The position numbers and the translations under genes were made by a program. This document shows positions 26,784 through 34,332 of a stretch of 64,000 nt of DNA, in pieces. Origin of the DNA: JALCOL01 sp022649665 (GTDB lineage Bacteria; Bacillota; Bacilli; Lactobacillales; Enterococcaceae); NCBI GenBank assembly GCA_030372335.1, contig JAUDCW010000007.1; one strand, written 5' to 3'. Under the pieces are notes generated by a model. That model was not told where the DNA came from and searched no databases. It saw only the letters and a list, made by a program, of their open reading frames with translations. The first letter of the stretch is position 1. The number at the start of each line of letters is the position of its first letter.

Positions 26784-27005
26784 ATGAAAAAAGCATATCG
26801 TTTAGAAGGACTGGGATGCGCCAGTTGTGCAGCAAAAATCGAAAAAGAGGTCGGCGAGCTTCCGCAAGTCATTTCTGCCAAAGTCAATTTTGCTGCCGCA
26901 AAGCTCAGAGTTGAAGCGGATAAAGCGGTATTTGCTGAGTTGAAACCAACGATCCAAGCGATCGTGAAACGACACGAAGCAAAAACAAAAGTTTGTGATC
27001 TATAA
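26784..27005 (+). CDS. Small heavy-metal-associated (HMA) domain protein
   Basis: A 73-residue ferredoxin-like HMA domain with the metal-binding motif GCASC at residues 11-15. ATG 26784 is preferred since GAGGAG lies 7 bases upstream; an ATG at 26778 is too close. It resembles both CopZ-type chaperones and the N-terminal metal domain of CadA/ZntA pumps. The next gene, 11 bases downstream, is a P1B ATPase without such a domain, so this protein probably serves as its detached metal-binding subunit. Confidence 0.85.
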   Translation: MKKAYRLEGLGCASCAAKIEKEVGELPQVISAKVNFAAAKLRVEADKAVFAELKPTIQAIVKRHEAKTKVCDL

Positions 27006-27016
27006 AAGGAGTGAGC

Positions 27017-28933
27017 ATGATGAGTAAAGAGATGCGCCATGATCTGATAAAGATCCTGATCAGTTTGAGTTTGTTCCTTTTATTGTTTTTGCTGCGAGAT
27101 CAATTGCCGCAGCCCGTGCTGGTCGGCGGCTATTTGGCAGTGTATCTGCTGAGCGGTTATGAAGTCGTCAAACGCGCAGTCGTCAATATTTTTCACGGCC
27201 AAGTATTCGATGAGAATTTCTTGATGTCGCTGGCAACGATCGGCGCTTTTGCTCTTCAGCAGTATTCCGAAGCGGTCGCCGTGATGGTCTTTTATCAGAT
27301 CGGCGAATGGTTCCAAAGTCTCGCGGTGAATAAATCGCGCCGTTCGATCGAAGAAATGATGGCGATCCAGCCGAAGATCGTGCACTTAAAAACAGCTGAA
27401 GGAGAAAAAGAAGTCGATCCGGCCGAAGTCGAAGTCGGCGAAAGTTTTATCGTCTATCCGGGGGAACGAATCCCGCTTGACGGGGTCGTCACGGCCGGTT
27501 CCAGCTATTTGGACACTTCTGCGCTGACCGGCGAGTCGGTTCCGCGAAAAGTTTCGCTGCACGAAGATGTGCTCAGCGGCTGCATCAATACTTCCGGCGC
27601 TCTGACCGTTCGAGCAGCGAAAGAATACAGCGATTCGGCGATCAGCAAGATCTTAGAGCTGGTCGAAGACGCGACGGAACAAAAAGCACCGACGGAAAAC
27701 TTTATTACGAAATTCGCGCGCTACTATACGCCGTTTGTCGTTTTCGCTGCGCTTTTGGTCGCAATCGTCCCGCCGCTTTTCTTTCACGGTGAATTTTCTG
27801 ATTGGCTCTTGCGGGCGCTGACGTTTCTAGTGATCTCTTGTCCGTGTGCGCTGGTCATTTCAGTACCGCTCAGTTTCTTCGGCGGGATCGGGGGCGCCTC
27901 CAAAGAAGGGATATTGGTCAAAGGCAGCAATTATTTAGAAGCACTCGATAAAATGAAAACGATGGTTTTTGACAAGACCGGCACGCTGACCCAAGGAAAA
28001 TTCGAAGTCCAGACGATCCAAGCGACCGACCTTTCAAAAGCGGAGCTGCTCAATCTGGCCGCCTCGCTTGAAGCATCTTCTACGCACCCGATCGCGCAGT
28101 CGATCGTTCGTGCAAATGGCGAAGAAACATTGCAAAAAGTCGCGGCGATCCAAGAAATCTCCGGGAAAGGGATCACCGGCAAGATCAACGGGAAAGTGTT
28201 TGCGATCGGCAATCAAAAATTGATGAACACAATGAAAGTTACAGTCCCAGCGGAAGGGACTTTGCCGGGAACCGTCGTCTATTTGGCGGAGGGCCGCCGC
28301 TTCCTCGGCAGTATCGCGATCCAAGATGCACTGAAAGCGGAAACGCGCTTTGCACTGAATGAACTGAAAAATGAAGGTGTGGGCCGAATGATCCTGCTCT
28401 CCGGCGATAATCGAACAAGCGTTGAACAAACAGTAGGTCGTTTGCCGTTAGATGAAGTCTATACAGATCTTTTGCCGCAAGACAAAGTGGCACATTTCCA
28501 AAAGATCATCGCAGCCCAAAAAGACGGAACAGTCGCGTATGTCGGCGATGGCTTGAATGATGCGCCGGTCCTGGCCCGTGCGGACGTCGGGATCGCAATG
28601 GGCGGCCTCGGCAGCGATGCGGCGATCGAAGCAGCAGATGTCGTGATCATGGCAGACGATCTCGAAAAGATCCCGCTTGCCAAACGGATCGCCCGAAAAA
28701 CCTTGCGGATCGTTCATGAAAATATTATTTTCTCGCTGGGGGTCAAAGCGGTCGTGCTCGTCTTGGGCGTGCTCGGCCTTGCTACGATGACGGCGGCGGT
28801 ATTTGCGGATGTCGGGGTGACAGTTTTGGCCGTCTTCAATGCGATGCGCTGTCTCAACACTGCACCGCTTCTTTCGAAAAAAGACCAGACAAAAGCACAA
28901 AAGACGACCGTCGCTGAAGACACATTCGGCTAA
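27017..28933 (+). CDS. cadA: P1B-type heavy-metal ATPase, CadA/ZntA-like (Zn/Cd/Pb)
   Basis: A metal-exporting ATPase of about 638 residues. Visible in order: the actuator motif TGESVPR, the membrane metal site SCPCALVIS, phosphorylation motif FDKTGTLTQG, SSTHPIAQ (the HP locus of P1B pumps), GDGLNDAPVLARADVGIAMGG, and last segments with a Lys (LGVKAVVL) and DVG (FADVGVTVLAVFNAM). The Lys and DVG pattern is typical of the Zn/Cd subgroup, not the copper one. The start is ATG 27017 or 27020 after AAAGGAG. There is no N-terminal HMA domain; the separate upstream protein appears to supply it. Confidence 0.9.
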   Translation: MMSKEMRHDLIKILISLSLFLLLFLLRDQLPQPVLVGGYLAVYLLSGYEVVKRAVVNIFHGQVFDENFLMSLATIGAFALQQYSEAVAVMVFYQIGEWFQSLAVNKSRRSIEEMMAIQPKIVHLKTAEGEKEVDPAEVEVGESFIVYPGERIPLDGVVTAGSSYLDTSALTGESVPRKVSLHEDVLSGCINTSGALTVRAAKEYSDSAISKILELVEDATEQKAPTENFITKFARYYTPFVVFAALLVAIVPPLFFHGEFSDWLLRALTFLVISCPCALVISVPLSFFGGIGGASKEGILVKGSNYLEALDKMKTMVFDKTGTLTQGKFEVQTIQATDLSKAELLNLAASLEASSTHPIAQSIVRANGEETLQKVAAIQEISGKGITGKINGKVFAIGNQKLMNTMKVTVPAEGTLPGTVVYLAEGRRFLGSIAIQDALKAETRFALNELKNEGVGRMILLSGDNRTSVEQTVGRLPLDEVYTDLLPQDKVAHFQKIIAAQKDGTVAYVGDGLNDAPVLARADVGIAMGGLGSDAAIEAADVVIMADDLEKIPLAKRIARKTLRIVHENIIFSLGVKAVVLVLGVLGLATMTAAVFADVGVTVLAVFNAMRCLNTAPLLSKKDQTKAQKTTVAEDTFG

Positions 28934-28967
28934 AGAAGTTCACATGGAATACTTTTTACGGGAATCG

Positions 28968-29127
28968 GAGGCTGGGACAAAAGTCATGTCCCAGCCTCTT
29001 TTTCCGAATAAACGGTGTTTCAAAAGCAGCTTCTTCGGAAATAAGCCGAAAAATCTCAAAAATATAAGAAACTATTTTCGGATTTTTCTTCTTATTTCTC
29101 GAAGCTAGACACTTTTGTCTCAACCTC
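28968..29127. repeat. Palindromic intergenic repeat, enterococcal EFAR-like
   Basis: A 160-nt element. Its ends are inverted repeats: GAGGCTGGGACAAAAGTC at the left and ACTTTTGTCTCAACCTC (29111-29127) at the right. Inside, CTTCGGAAATAAG and GAAAAATC on the left match, in inverted orientation, GATTTTTC and CTTATTTCTCGAAG on the right. The left end also forms a local terminator hairpin (GAGGCTGGGACA / TGTCCCAGCCTC plus TTTTT, 28968-29003) for the ATPase gene. Long palindromes of about 170 bp of this style are described in Enterococcus faecalis; the family name is from memory. Confidence 0.7.
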
Positions 29128-29241
29128 TTTCGTCTTGTGCCGCGGAATGCTTCAAGACGGCGTGTATTGACAGATATGATAGAATATATAGAATATAATG
29201 GGTAAAGTTGGGTAAAGTATCGAAAGAAAGAGGGTCCAGTT

Positions 29242-29967
29242 GTGAATATTCTGGCCATAGATACATCGAACCGGACACTGGCTGTCGGCATTCAAGCGGA
29301 CGGACTGGCACTCGGATCAGTGATGATCAATATCAAAAAAAATCACAGCGTTACGCTGATGCCGGCGATCGAACGTTTATTTGAAGCTGTTCGATTTTCA
29401 CCGGAACAAATCGACCGCATCGCGGTTTCCGCCGGTCCAGGTTCTTATACGGGACTGCGGATCGCGGTCACGACCGCGAAAACATTGGCATGGACGCTTG
29501 GAGCAGAGCTCGTCGGCGTATCTTCGTTAGAAACGCTCGCTGCGAATGCCAAAGGGGCGCAGCAGCTGATCGTGCCGCTTTTCAATGCGCGCCGAAACAG
29601 CGTCTATACAGCGGCTTACCGCTGGGAAAAAGGTCAGCTCAAAGTTGTCCTTGCAGAGCGTTACAGCGGTCTTGCTGAATGGCTGAAAACGTTGAAAGAA
29701 CAAAAGGAACCTGTGCTTTTTATCGGGGAAACAGCTGATTTTCGTGAACAGCTGGAAGCTGCATTCCCGCAAAGCATCAATGACTTTCCGGAATGGGATC
29801 TTCCCAATGCCCAAGTTCTTGCCGCGCTCGGCGCGAAGCGTGCGCCGCTGTCAGATGCGGAAGTCCATCGTTTTCTGCCGCACTATTTGAAGCGTGTCGA
29901 AGCCGAACAAAAATGGCTGGAAACTCATCCAAACCAAGGTAATGATGACTATGTGGAAAAAGTTTGA
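29242..29967 (+). CDS. tsaB: tRNA t6A biosynthesis protein TsaB
   Basis: A partner of TsaD in making threonylcarbamoyl-adenosine at position 37 of tRNAs reading ANN codons. The 241-residue protein begins with the ASKHA motif ILAIDTSNRTLAVGI and has the SAGPGSYTGLRIAV signature near residue 72. GTG 29242 is taken as the start, after AGAGGGTCCAG. It opens a cluster with two rimI-like genes and tsaD. tsaC and tsaE are not in this window. Confidence 0.94.
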   Translation: MNILAIDTSNRTLAVGIQADGLALGSVMINIKKNHSVTLMPAIERLFEAVRFSPEQIDRIAVSAGPGSYTGLRIAVTTAKTLAWTLGAELVGVSSLETLAANAKGAQQLIVPLFNARRNSVYTAAYRWEKGQLKVVLAERYSGLAEWLKTLKEQKEPVLFIGETADFREQLEAAFPQSINDFPEWDLPNAQVLAALGAKRAPLSDAEVHRFLPHYLKRVEAEQKWLETHPNQGNDDYVEKV

Positions 29968-30508
29968 TTTCTTTTCAAAATTGACCGAATTGTTTTTCGG
30001 CAAAGATAAATATCCGCAAGCTTATGAAAAACGGACACTGGCGCGCGCCGGCGCGCAGTTCGTCGTTGAAACGATGGACACCCGCCACTTGGATGATGTG
30101 ATGGAGCTGCAGCGCCGCGTCTATCAAGGCGAGACGCCTTGGCAGCCAGCGGCTTTTCTAGTCGAGATGCACAATCCGCTGCCGCATTTGTACTTAGTCG
30201 TGACGCATCACGGAAAAGTCGTCGCGTTTATCGGCTGCCGCGTCACGAATCAAGATGGCCATATCACGAATTTGGCAGTGGATCCTGCTTATCAGCATCA
30301 GGGGCTGGCGCTTTTTCTCTTGCAGGAGATCGCTGCCTTTGCCAAAAGTTTGCGCTGTTCGTCGCTCTCGCTGGAAGTGCGTCTCGGTAATTTAGCGGCC
30401 CAGCGTCTTTACCGCAAGTTCGGCTTCATTACGAAAGCGGTCAAAGTCGAGTATTATACTGAAACGCAAGAAGATGCATTAGATATGATTTATTTATTTG
30501 AAGAATAA
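29945..30508 (+). CDS. rimI: RimI-like ribosomal-protein N-acetyltransferase, first copy
   Basis: A GNAT-family enzyme of about 187 residues. It overlaps the 3' end of tsaB; ATG 29945 follows AAGGT, with an ATG at 29951 as alternative. A basic N-terminal extension of about 30 residues precedes the GNAT fold. Motif A is LAVDPAYQHQGLALFLLQEI, with QHQGLA where QxxGxG is usual. SLEVRLGNLAAQRLYRKFGF is typical of RimI. RimI acetylates the N-terminus of protein S18 in E. coli; the substrate here is inferred. Confidence 0.85.
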   Translation: MTMWKKFDFFSKLTELFFGKDKYPQAYEKRTLARAGAQFVVETMDTRHLDDVMELQRRVYQGETPWQPAAFLVEMHNPLPHLYLVVTHHGKVVAFIGCRVTNQDGHITNLAVDPAYQHQGLALFLLQEIAAFAKSLRCSSLSLEVRLGNLAAQRLYRKFGFITKAVKVEYYTETQEDALDMIYLFEE

Positions 30509-30521
30509 GGAGTTATTGAAT

Positions 30522-30977
30522 TTGTTTTTTGGCACGGCATCACAATTGGATATGAAAGAAGAACGTCTCACCCGCCGGCTGCATCAGATCAGCGGGAAAT
30601 GTTTTCCGCAGGACACGCCGCGAGAAGCGGATGAATTTGCCGGACTGCTGGCAGAAGATCGGCTTTTCGCCGCGGCTGCGGCGGAGAAAGTCACTGGTTT
30701 TTTGCTGTTTCAAGAAGTATTGGATGAAAGCGAGATCCACACAGTCGCGGTCCATCCGGATTTTCAGCAGCGCGGTCAGGGCAGCCAGCTGCTCGAAGCG
30801 TATTTGAAGCATGCTGAAAAAAACGGGATCGCAAAAGTTTTTTTAGAAGTGCGCTGCAGCAATCAAGCAGCGATCGCGCTTTATAAAAAGAAGGGATTTC
30901 GGCAATTATCCAAACGAAAAAATTATTATCAAAATCCAGTTGAAGACGCCTTAGTCATGTATTGGGGAGAAGAATAA
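30522..30977 (+). CDS. rimI: RimI-like N-acetyltransferase, second copy
   Basis: A 151-residue GNAT enzyme. TTG 30522 is chosen as start because AAGGAG lies 9 bases upstream; TTG 30516 is an alternative. Motif A is VAVHPDFQQRGQGSQLLEAYL, with the full QRGQG signature, followed by EVRCSNQAAIALYKKKGF. It is closer to canonical RimI than the first copy. Four bases separate its stop from tsaD. Two consecutive rimI-like genes between tsaB and tsaD suggest duplication and possibly different substrates. Confidence 0.88.
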   Translation: MFFGTASQLDMKEERLTRRLHQISGKCFPQDTPREADEFAGLLAEDRLFAAAAAEKVTGFLLFQEVLDESEIHTVAVHPDFQQRGQGSQLLEAYLKHAEKNGIAKVFLEVRCSNQAAIALYKKKGFRQLSKRKNYYQNPVEDALVMYWGEE

Positions 30978-30981
30978 CGGA

Positions 30982-32022
30982 ATGGAAATATTTACGAAAC
31001 CACGCAAGCTGCTGCTGGCGATCGAAAGCAGCTGCGATGAGACAAGTGCGGCAGTCGTTGAAGACGAAACGGATGTGCTGAGCAATGTGATCGCCACGCA
31101 GATCAAAAGCCACAAACGCTTTGGCGGCGTCGTGCCGGAAGTTGCCAGCCGCCACCATGTCGAGCAGATCACGGTCTGCATCGATGAAGCGCTGAAAGAA
31201 GCCGAAGTGTCGCCGCAAGATTTAAGCGGTGTTGCGGTCACGTACGGGCCAGGGCTTGTCGGTTCGCTCTTGATCGGGATCACTGCGGCAAAATCATTTG
31301 CTTGGGCAAACCATCTGCCGCTGATCCCAGTCAACCATATGATCGGCCATTTGTATGCGGCAAAAGTGCTGCAGCCGCTTCGATATCCGCTGTTAGCGCT
31401 GCTGGTCAGCGGCGGGCACACTGAACTGGTCTTGATGACCGGCGACACAACGTTTCAAATGCTCGGGGAAACGCGTGATGATGCGGCCGGTGAAGCGTAT
31501 GACAAAGTCGGGCGCGTCCTAGGACTCAGCTATCCGTCGGGCAAACCGCTTGATGAATTGGCGCATCAAGGAAAAGATACCTTTCATTTTCCGCGGGCGA
31601 TGATCCATGAAGATAATTATGATTTCAGCTTCAGCGGCTTGAAATCAGCGTTCATCAATACCGTCCATAATGCCGAGCAGCGCGGCGAAACGCTGTCAAA
31701 ACCGGACTTGGCTGCGAGTTTTCAAGCAGCTGTCGTCGAAGTCCTGGTGGAGAAAACGCTCCGTGCGGCCGAGGCATTCCATGTCAAACAAGTTTTGATC
31801 GCCGGCGGAGTTGCAGCCAACCAAGGCTTGCGCGCACAATTAACACACGCAATGAAAGAAAAACTGCCGGCGGTTGAGCTGATCATCCCGCCGCTGCGTC
31901 TTTGCGGTGATAACGCCGCAATGATCGGTGCCGCCGGATTTGCACTGGCGAAAAGCGGAGTGCTTGCTGATGGAACGCTGAACGCCGACCCAAGCTTGGA
32001 GTTCCCGGCAATGCCGCAATAA
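30982..32022 (+). CDS. tsaD: tRNA threonylcarbamoyltransferase TsaD
   Basis: The catalytic subunit of t6A synthesis. The 346-residue protein has the ASKHA start AIESSCDETSAAVVED, the metal-binding HxxxH in NHMIGHLYAA, the nucleotide motif VSGGHTEL, and GGVAANQGLRA near residue 275. It completes the tsaB-rimI-rimI-tsaD cluster. A bidirectional terminator follows. Confidence 0.97.
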   Translation: MEIFTKPRKLLLAIESSCDETSAAVVEDETDVLSNVIATQIKSHKRFGGVVPEVASRHHVEQITVCIDEALKEAEVSPQDLSGVAVTYGPGLVGSLLIGITAAKSFAWANHLPLIPVNHMIGHLYAAKVLQPLRYPLLALLVSGGHTELVLMTGDTTFQMLGETRDDAAGEAYDKVGRVLGLSYPSGKPLDELAHQGKDTFHFPRAMIHEDNYDFSFSGLKSAFINTVHNAEQRGETLSKPDLAASFQAAVVEVLVEKTLRAAEAFHVKQVLIAGGVAANQGLRAQLTHAMKEKLPAVELIIPPLRLCGDNAAMIGAAGFALAKSGVLADGTLNADPSLEFPAMPQ

Positions 32023-32046
32023 GCGGTTGCGCTAAAAGTAACGCAC

Positions 32047-32090
32047 AAAAAACAGGGATCGCGACTGAAGCGACCCCTGTTTTTGTTTTT
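32047..32090. terminator. Bidirectional terminator between tsaD and the HdeD-like gene
   Basis: AAAAAACAGGGATCGC pairs with GCGACCCCTGTTTTT with one bulge. A-run and T-run flank it, so it can end both convergent transcripts. Confidence 0.82.
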
Positions 32091-32143
32091 CTCTTCTTAT
32101 TTCTCAAAATTGAAATGCTTTTGCCATCTTTTTTTGTGCGCCT

Positions 32144-32674
32144 TTATGCCATTCGCCGGCGAAAGGCCGCGAAGATGAAAAGAATCCCGAAGCTGAAACA
32201 AAAGACACTGATAAAGAAAGTCAAAGTGACGAGCGAGAGATTTGGATTGAACAAAAGATAGATCCCCAAAATGATTGCCAAAATGCTGATGATGGTATTC
32301 AGCCAATAGTGAAATTTGCTGAATTGTTTGACGACATCCATTGAAACCAGACCGCCGATCCCGTCGAACAAGAACCAGAATGCGAACATATACGCTAAGA
32401 ACAAAAGCCCGGCGACCGGCCGAATAAAGATCATCAGCCCGATGAAAATATCCAAAATGCACGTGAAGATCAGCAAGCCGCTTCTGAAACCGGTCAGCTC
32501 TTTCATTTTATAGTGGAGATATAAACCGTAACACCCGCGAATAATAGCAAGACAGGCGAAGAGCACCATAAAACCGAAAAGGCTAGCTCCGGGGTTTGCC
32601 ACTGCAAGGATCCCGAGGATCACGAAAAAAGCGCCGAGCAAGAGAGCTGCCCAATCAATAGTTCTTTCTGTCAT
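32144..32674 (-). CDS. HdeD/DUF308-family membrane protein
   Basis: A 176-residue protein of six closely spaced hydrophobic segments in pairs, each with the small-residue pattern seen in LLLGAFFVILGILAVANPG and LAIILGIYLLFNPNLSL. These paired repeats are typical of the HdeD/DUF308 family, where E. coli HdeD is linked to acid resistance. A GAGGAGG-type site precedes the ATG on the minus strand. The function here is unknown. Confidence 0.8.
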   Translation of the reverse strand: MTERTIDWAALLLGAFFVILGILAVANPGASLFGFMVLFACLAIIRGCYGLYLHYKMKELTGFRSGLLIFTCILDIFIGLMIFIRPVAGLLFLAYMFAFWFLFDGIGGLVSMDVVKQFSKFHYWLNTIISILAIILGIYLLFNPNLSLVTLTFFISVFCFSFGILFIFAAFRRRMA

Positions 32675-32781
32675 ATCAATTCCTCCTTTTTTATTTGTAT
32701 TACATATTTATTGTGAGTAATTTTTTCAGATTCGTCAAAGAATAAGACTTTTACTGACTTTGCTCCGGAAGAAACGCAATT

Positions 32782-32811
32782 TTGGGCGGAACGCGGGCAA
32801 TAGTATATAAT
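32782..32811 (+). promoter_or_regulatory. Promoter of the unknown gene at 32858
   Basis: TTGGGC (32782-32787), 18-base spacer, TATAAT (32806-32811). Confidence 0.55.
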
Positions 32812-32857
32812 AGATGAGACGAAGCGGTTTCTGCTGATCATAAAAGGAGTGGGAGTT

Positions 32858-33193
32858 ATGGAGAATTTGTTGAGCGAAAAACTTCACAATGTGAAAGAAA
32901 AAAGAAATCACGGCGACATTACGGAAAGTATGTTTGCGGAATATGTCCAAGGAGTCAATCTGGCTTTGAAATTTATCGGAGCGGCATACGATCCGGTAGC
33001 TGGGGAGATCATTGAGACAAAAGCCGATGAGCGGGTGATCGTCAGCGACTTCGGGCTTGAAAACCAGATCGCGATCGATTGCTTCAAATCAGGATTTTAT
33101 ATGGTGATCTCAACGGTCTTCGAAGAAAAAGAATTGACGGAAGCGATCAAGCGCCAAGAGGCGATCGTCAAAGATATCGACGAAAAGCTCTAG
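32858..33193 (+). CDS. Small soluble protein of unknown function
   Basis: A 111-residue protein from ATG 32858, eight bases after an AAAGGAGTGG site. No membrane segment or signal peptide. The N-terminal third is charged and helical (NLLSEKLHNVKEKRNHGDIT), the middle looks beta-rich (GEIIETKADERVIVSDFG), and the C-terminus is a helix of Glu, Lys and Ile. I recognise no family. It has its own promoter and stands alone between the HdeD-like gene and rpsB. Good signals and normal codon use argue that it is real. Confidence 0.7.
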   Translation: MENLLSEKLHNVKEKRNHGDITESMFAEYVQGVNLALKFIGAAYDPVAGEIIETKADERVIVSDFGLENQIAIDCFKSGFYMVISTVFEEKELTEAIKRQEAIVKDIDEKL

Positions 33194-33270
33194 CCGGCGG
33201 GAAGTTTTTGCGACTTGCAAAGTGAGCGGAAGTCAGATACAATTTGAATGTTGGTCTGGACTTTTTTAAG

Positions 33271-33440
33271 TTGCATCTGTACCGTTTTTTTTGTATACTG
33301 ACAGAGGTCGCTGGAAGAAGAGACCAAAAAATCCACATCAAAAGATGATTTGTTTGCGGGGTGCTTTGCCTGGCAAAGTCCGCAGCAGAGTTCGCAGTCT
33401 TTTGAGAGGGAAATCAAAAACCAAAATGGAGGAAACAAAC
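33271..33440 (+). promoter_or_regulatory. Promoter and long structured leader of rpsB
   Basis: TTGCAT (33271-33276), 17-base spacer, TATACT (33294-33299). The transcript would carry a leader of about 135 bases before ATG 33441. It contains hairpins such as CTTTGCC/GGCAAAG (33363-33378). Leaders of rpsB often bind S2 protein for autoregulation in other bacteria; that role is inferred. The reading frame is open through the leader, but the GGAGGA before 33441 shows the true start. Confidence 0.65.
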
Positions 33441-34238
33441 ATGGCAGTCATTTCTATGAAACAATTGCTTGAAGCGGGTGTGCATTTCGGACACCAAACA
33501 CGTCGCTGGAACCCGAAAATGAAGAAATACATCTTTACTGAAAGAAACGGGATCTACATCATCGACTTGCAAAAAACAGTTAAATTGATCGACAAGGCAT
33601 ACGACTATATGCGCAAAGTCGCTGAAGACGGCGGAGTTGCATTGTTCGTCGGCACCAAAAAACAAGCACAAGAATCGATCAAAGATGAAGCGATTCGTGC
33701 GGGTCAATACTACGTCAACCATCGCTGGTTGGGCGGAACATTGACAAACTGGGATACGATCCAAAAACGGATCGCCCAATTGAAACATATCAACAAAATG
33801 GAAGAAGACGGCACTTTCGAAGTCCTTCCGAAAAAAGAAGTTTCCGGTTTGAAAAAAGAACGCGAACGCCTTGAAAAATTCTTGGGCGGAATTGCGGATA
33901 TGCCGCATATTCCTGATGTGATCTACATCGTTGACCCGCGCAAAGAACGCATCGCTGTTCAAGAAGCACATAAATTGAATATCCCGATCGTTGCAATGGT
34001 CGATACCAACTGCGATCCGGATGAAATCGACGTAGTGATCCCGTCAAATGATGACGCGATCCGCGCGGTCAAACTCATCACCAGCAAAATGGCGGATGCT
34101 TTCATCGAAGGCCGTCAAGGGGAAGATGAAGTTGCAGAAGAAACATTTACAAAACCAGGCGAAGAAAAAGTAGTTGGGACCCCATCGCTTGAAGAAATCG
34201 TTGATGTTGTCGAAGGAGACAACCAAACAGAAGCTTAA
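33441..34238 (+). CDS. rpsB: 30S ribosomal protein S2
   Basis: A 265-residue ribosomal protein. ATG 33441 follows GGAGGAAACAAAC and gives the standard N-terminus MAVISMKQLLEAGVHFGHQT. Conserved blocks IIDLQKTVKLI, VNHRWLGGTLTNW and VDTNCDPDEIDVVIPSNDDA are intact. An acidic C-terminal tail is normal. It heads a unit with tsf, separated from it by a strong hairpin terminator. Confidence 0.98.
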   Translation: MAVISMKQLLEAGVHFGHQTRRWNPKMKKYIFTERNGIYIIDLQKTVKLIDKAYDYMRKVAEDGGVALFVGTKKQAQESIKDEAIRAGQYYVNHRWLGGTLTNWDTIQKRIAQLKHINKMEEDGTFEVLPKKEVSGLKKERERLEKFLGGIADMPHIPDVIYIVDPRKERIAVQEAHKLNIPIVAMVDTNCDPDEIDVVIPSNDDAIRAVKLITSKMADAFIEGRQGEDEVAEETFTKPGEEKVVGTPSLEEIVDVVEGDNQTEA

Positions 34239-34247
34239 TGAATGAGG

Positions 34248-34307
34248 CTGTCTCAAAGGCGCTATTGGCTGTATTTTAGCCGGACCCTCCTTTGAGGCAG
34301 TTTTTTT
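34248..34307 (+). terminator. Intercistronic terminator/attenuator between rpsB and tsf
   Basis: CTGTCTCAAAGG (34248-34259) pairs with CCTTTGAGGCAG (34289-34300) with one mismatch, an inner GGCT/AGCC hairpin fills the loop, and seven T follow. Only about 10 bases separate it from the tsf ribosome binding site, leaving no room for another promoter. Confidence 0.85.
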
Positions 34308-34332
34308 CAGAAAATTTGAGGAGGAAACATCA

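Noticed and set aside
33291..33440. N-terminal extension of rpsB
   Set aside because: The frame is open but contains the promoter and leader. GGAGGA and the family N-terminus place the start at 33441.
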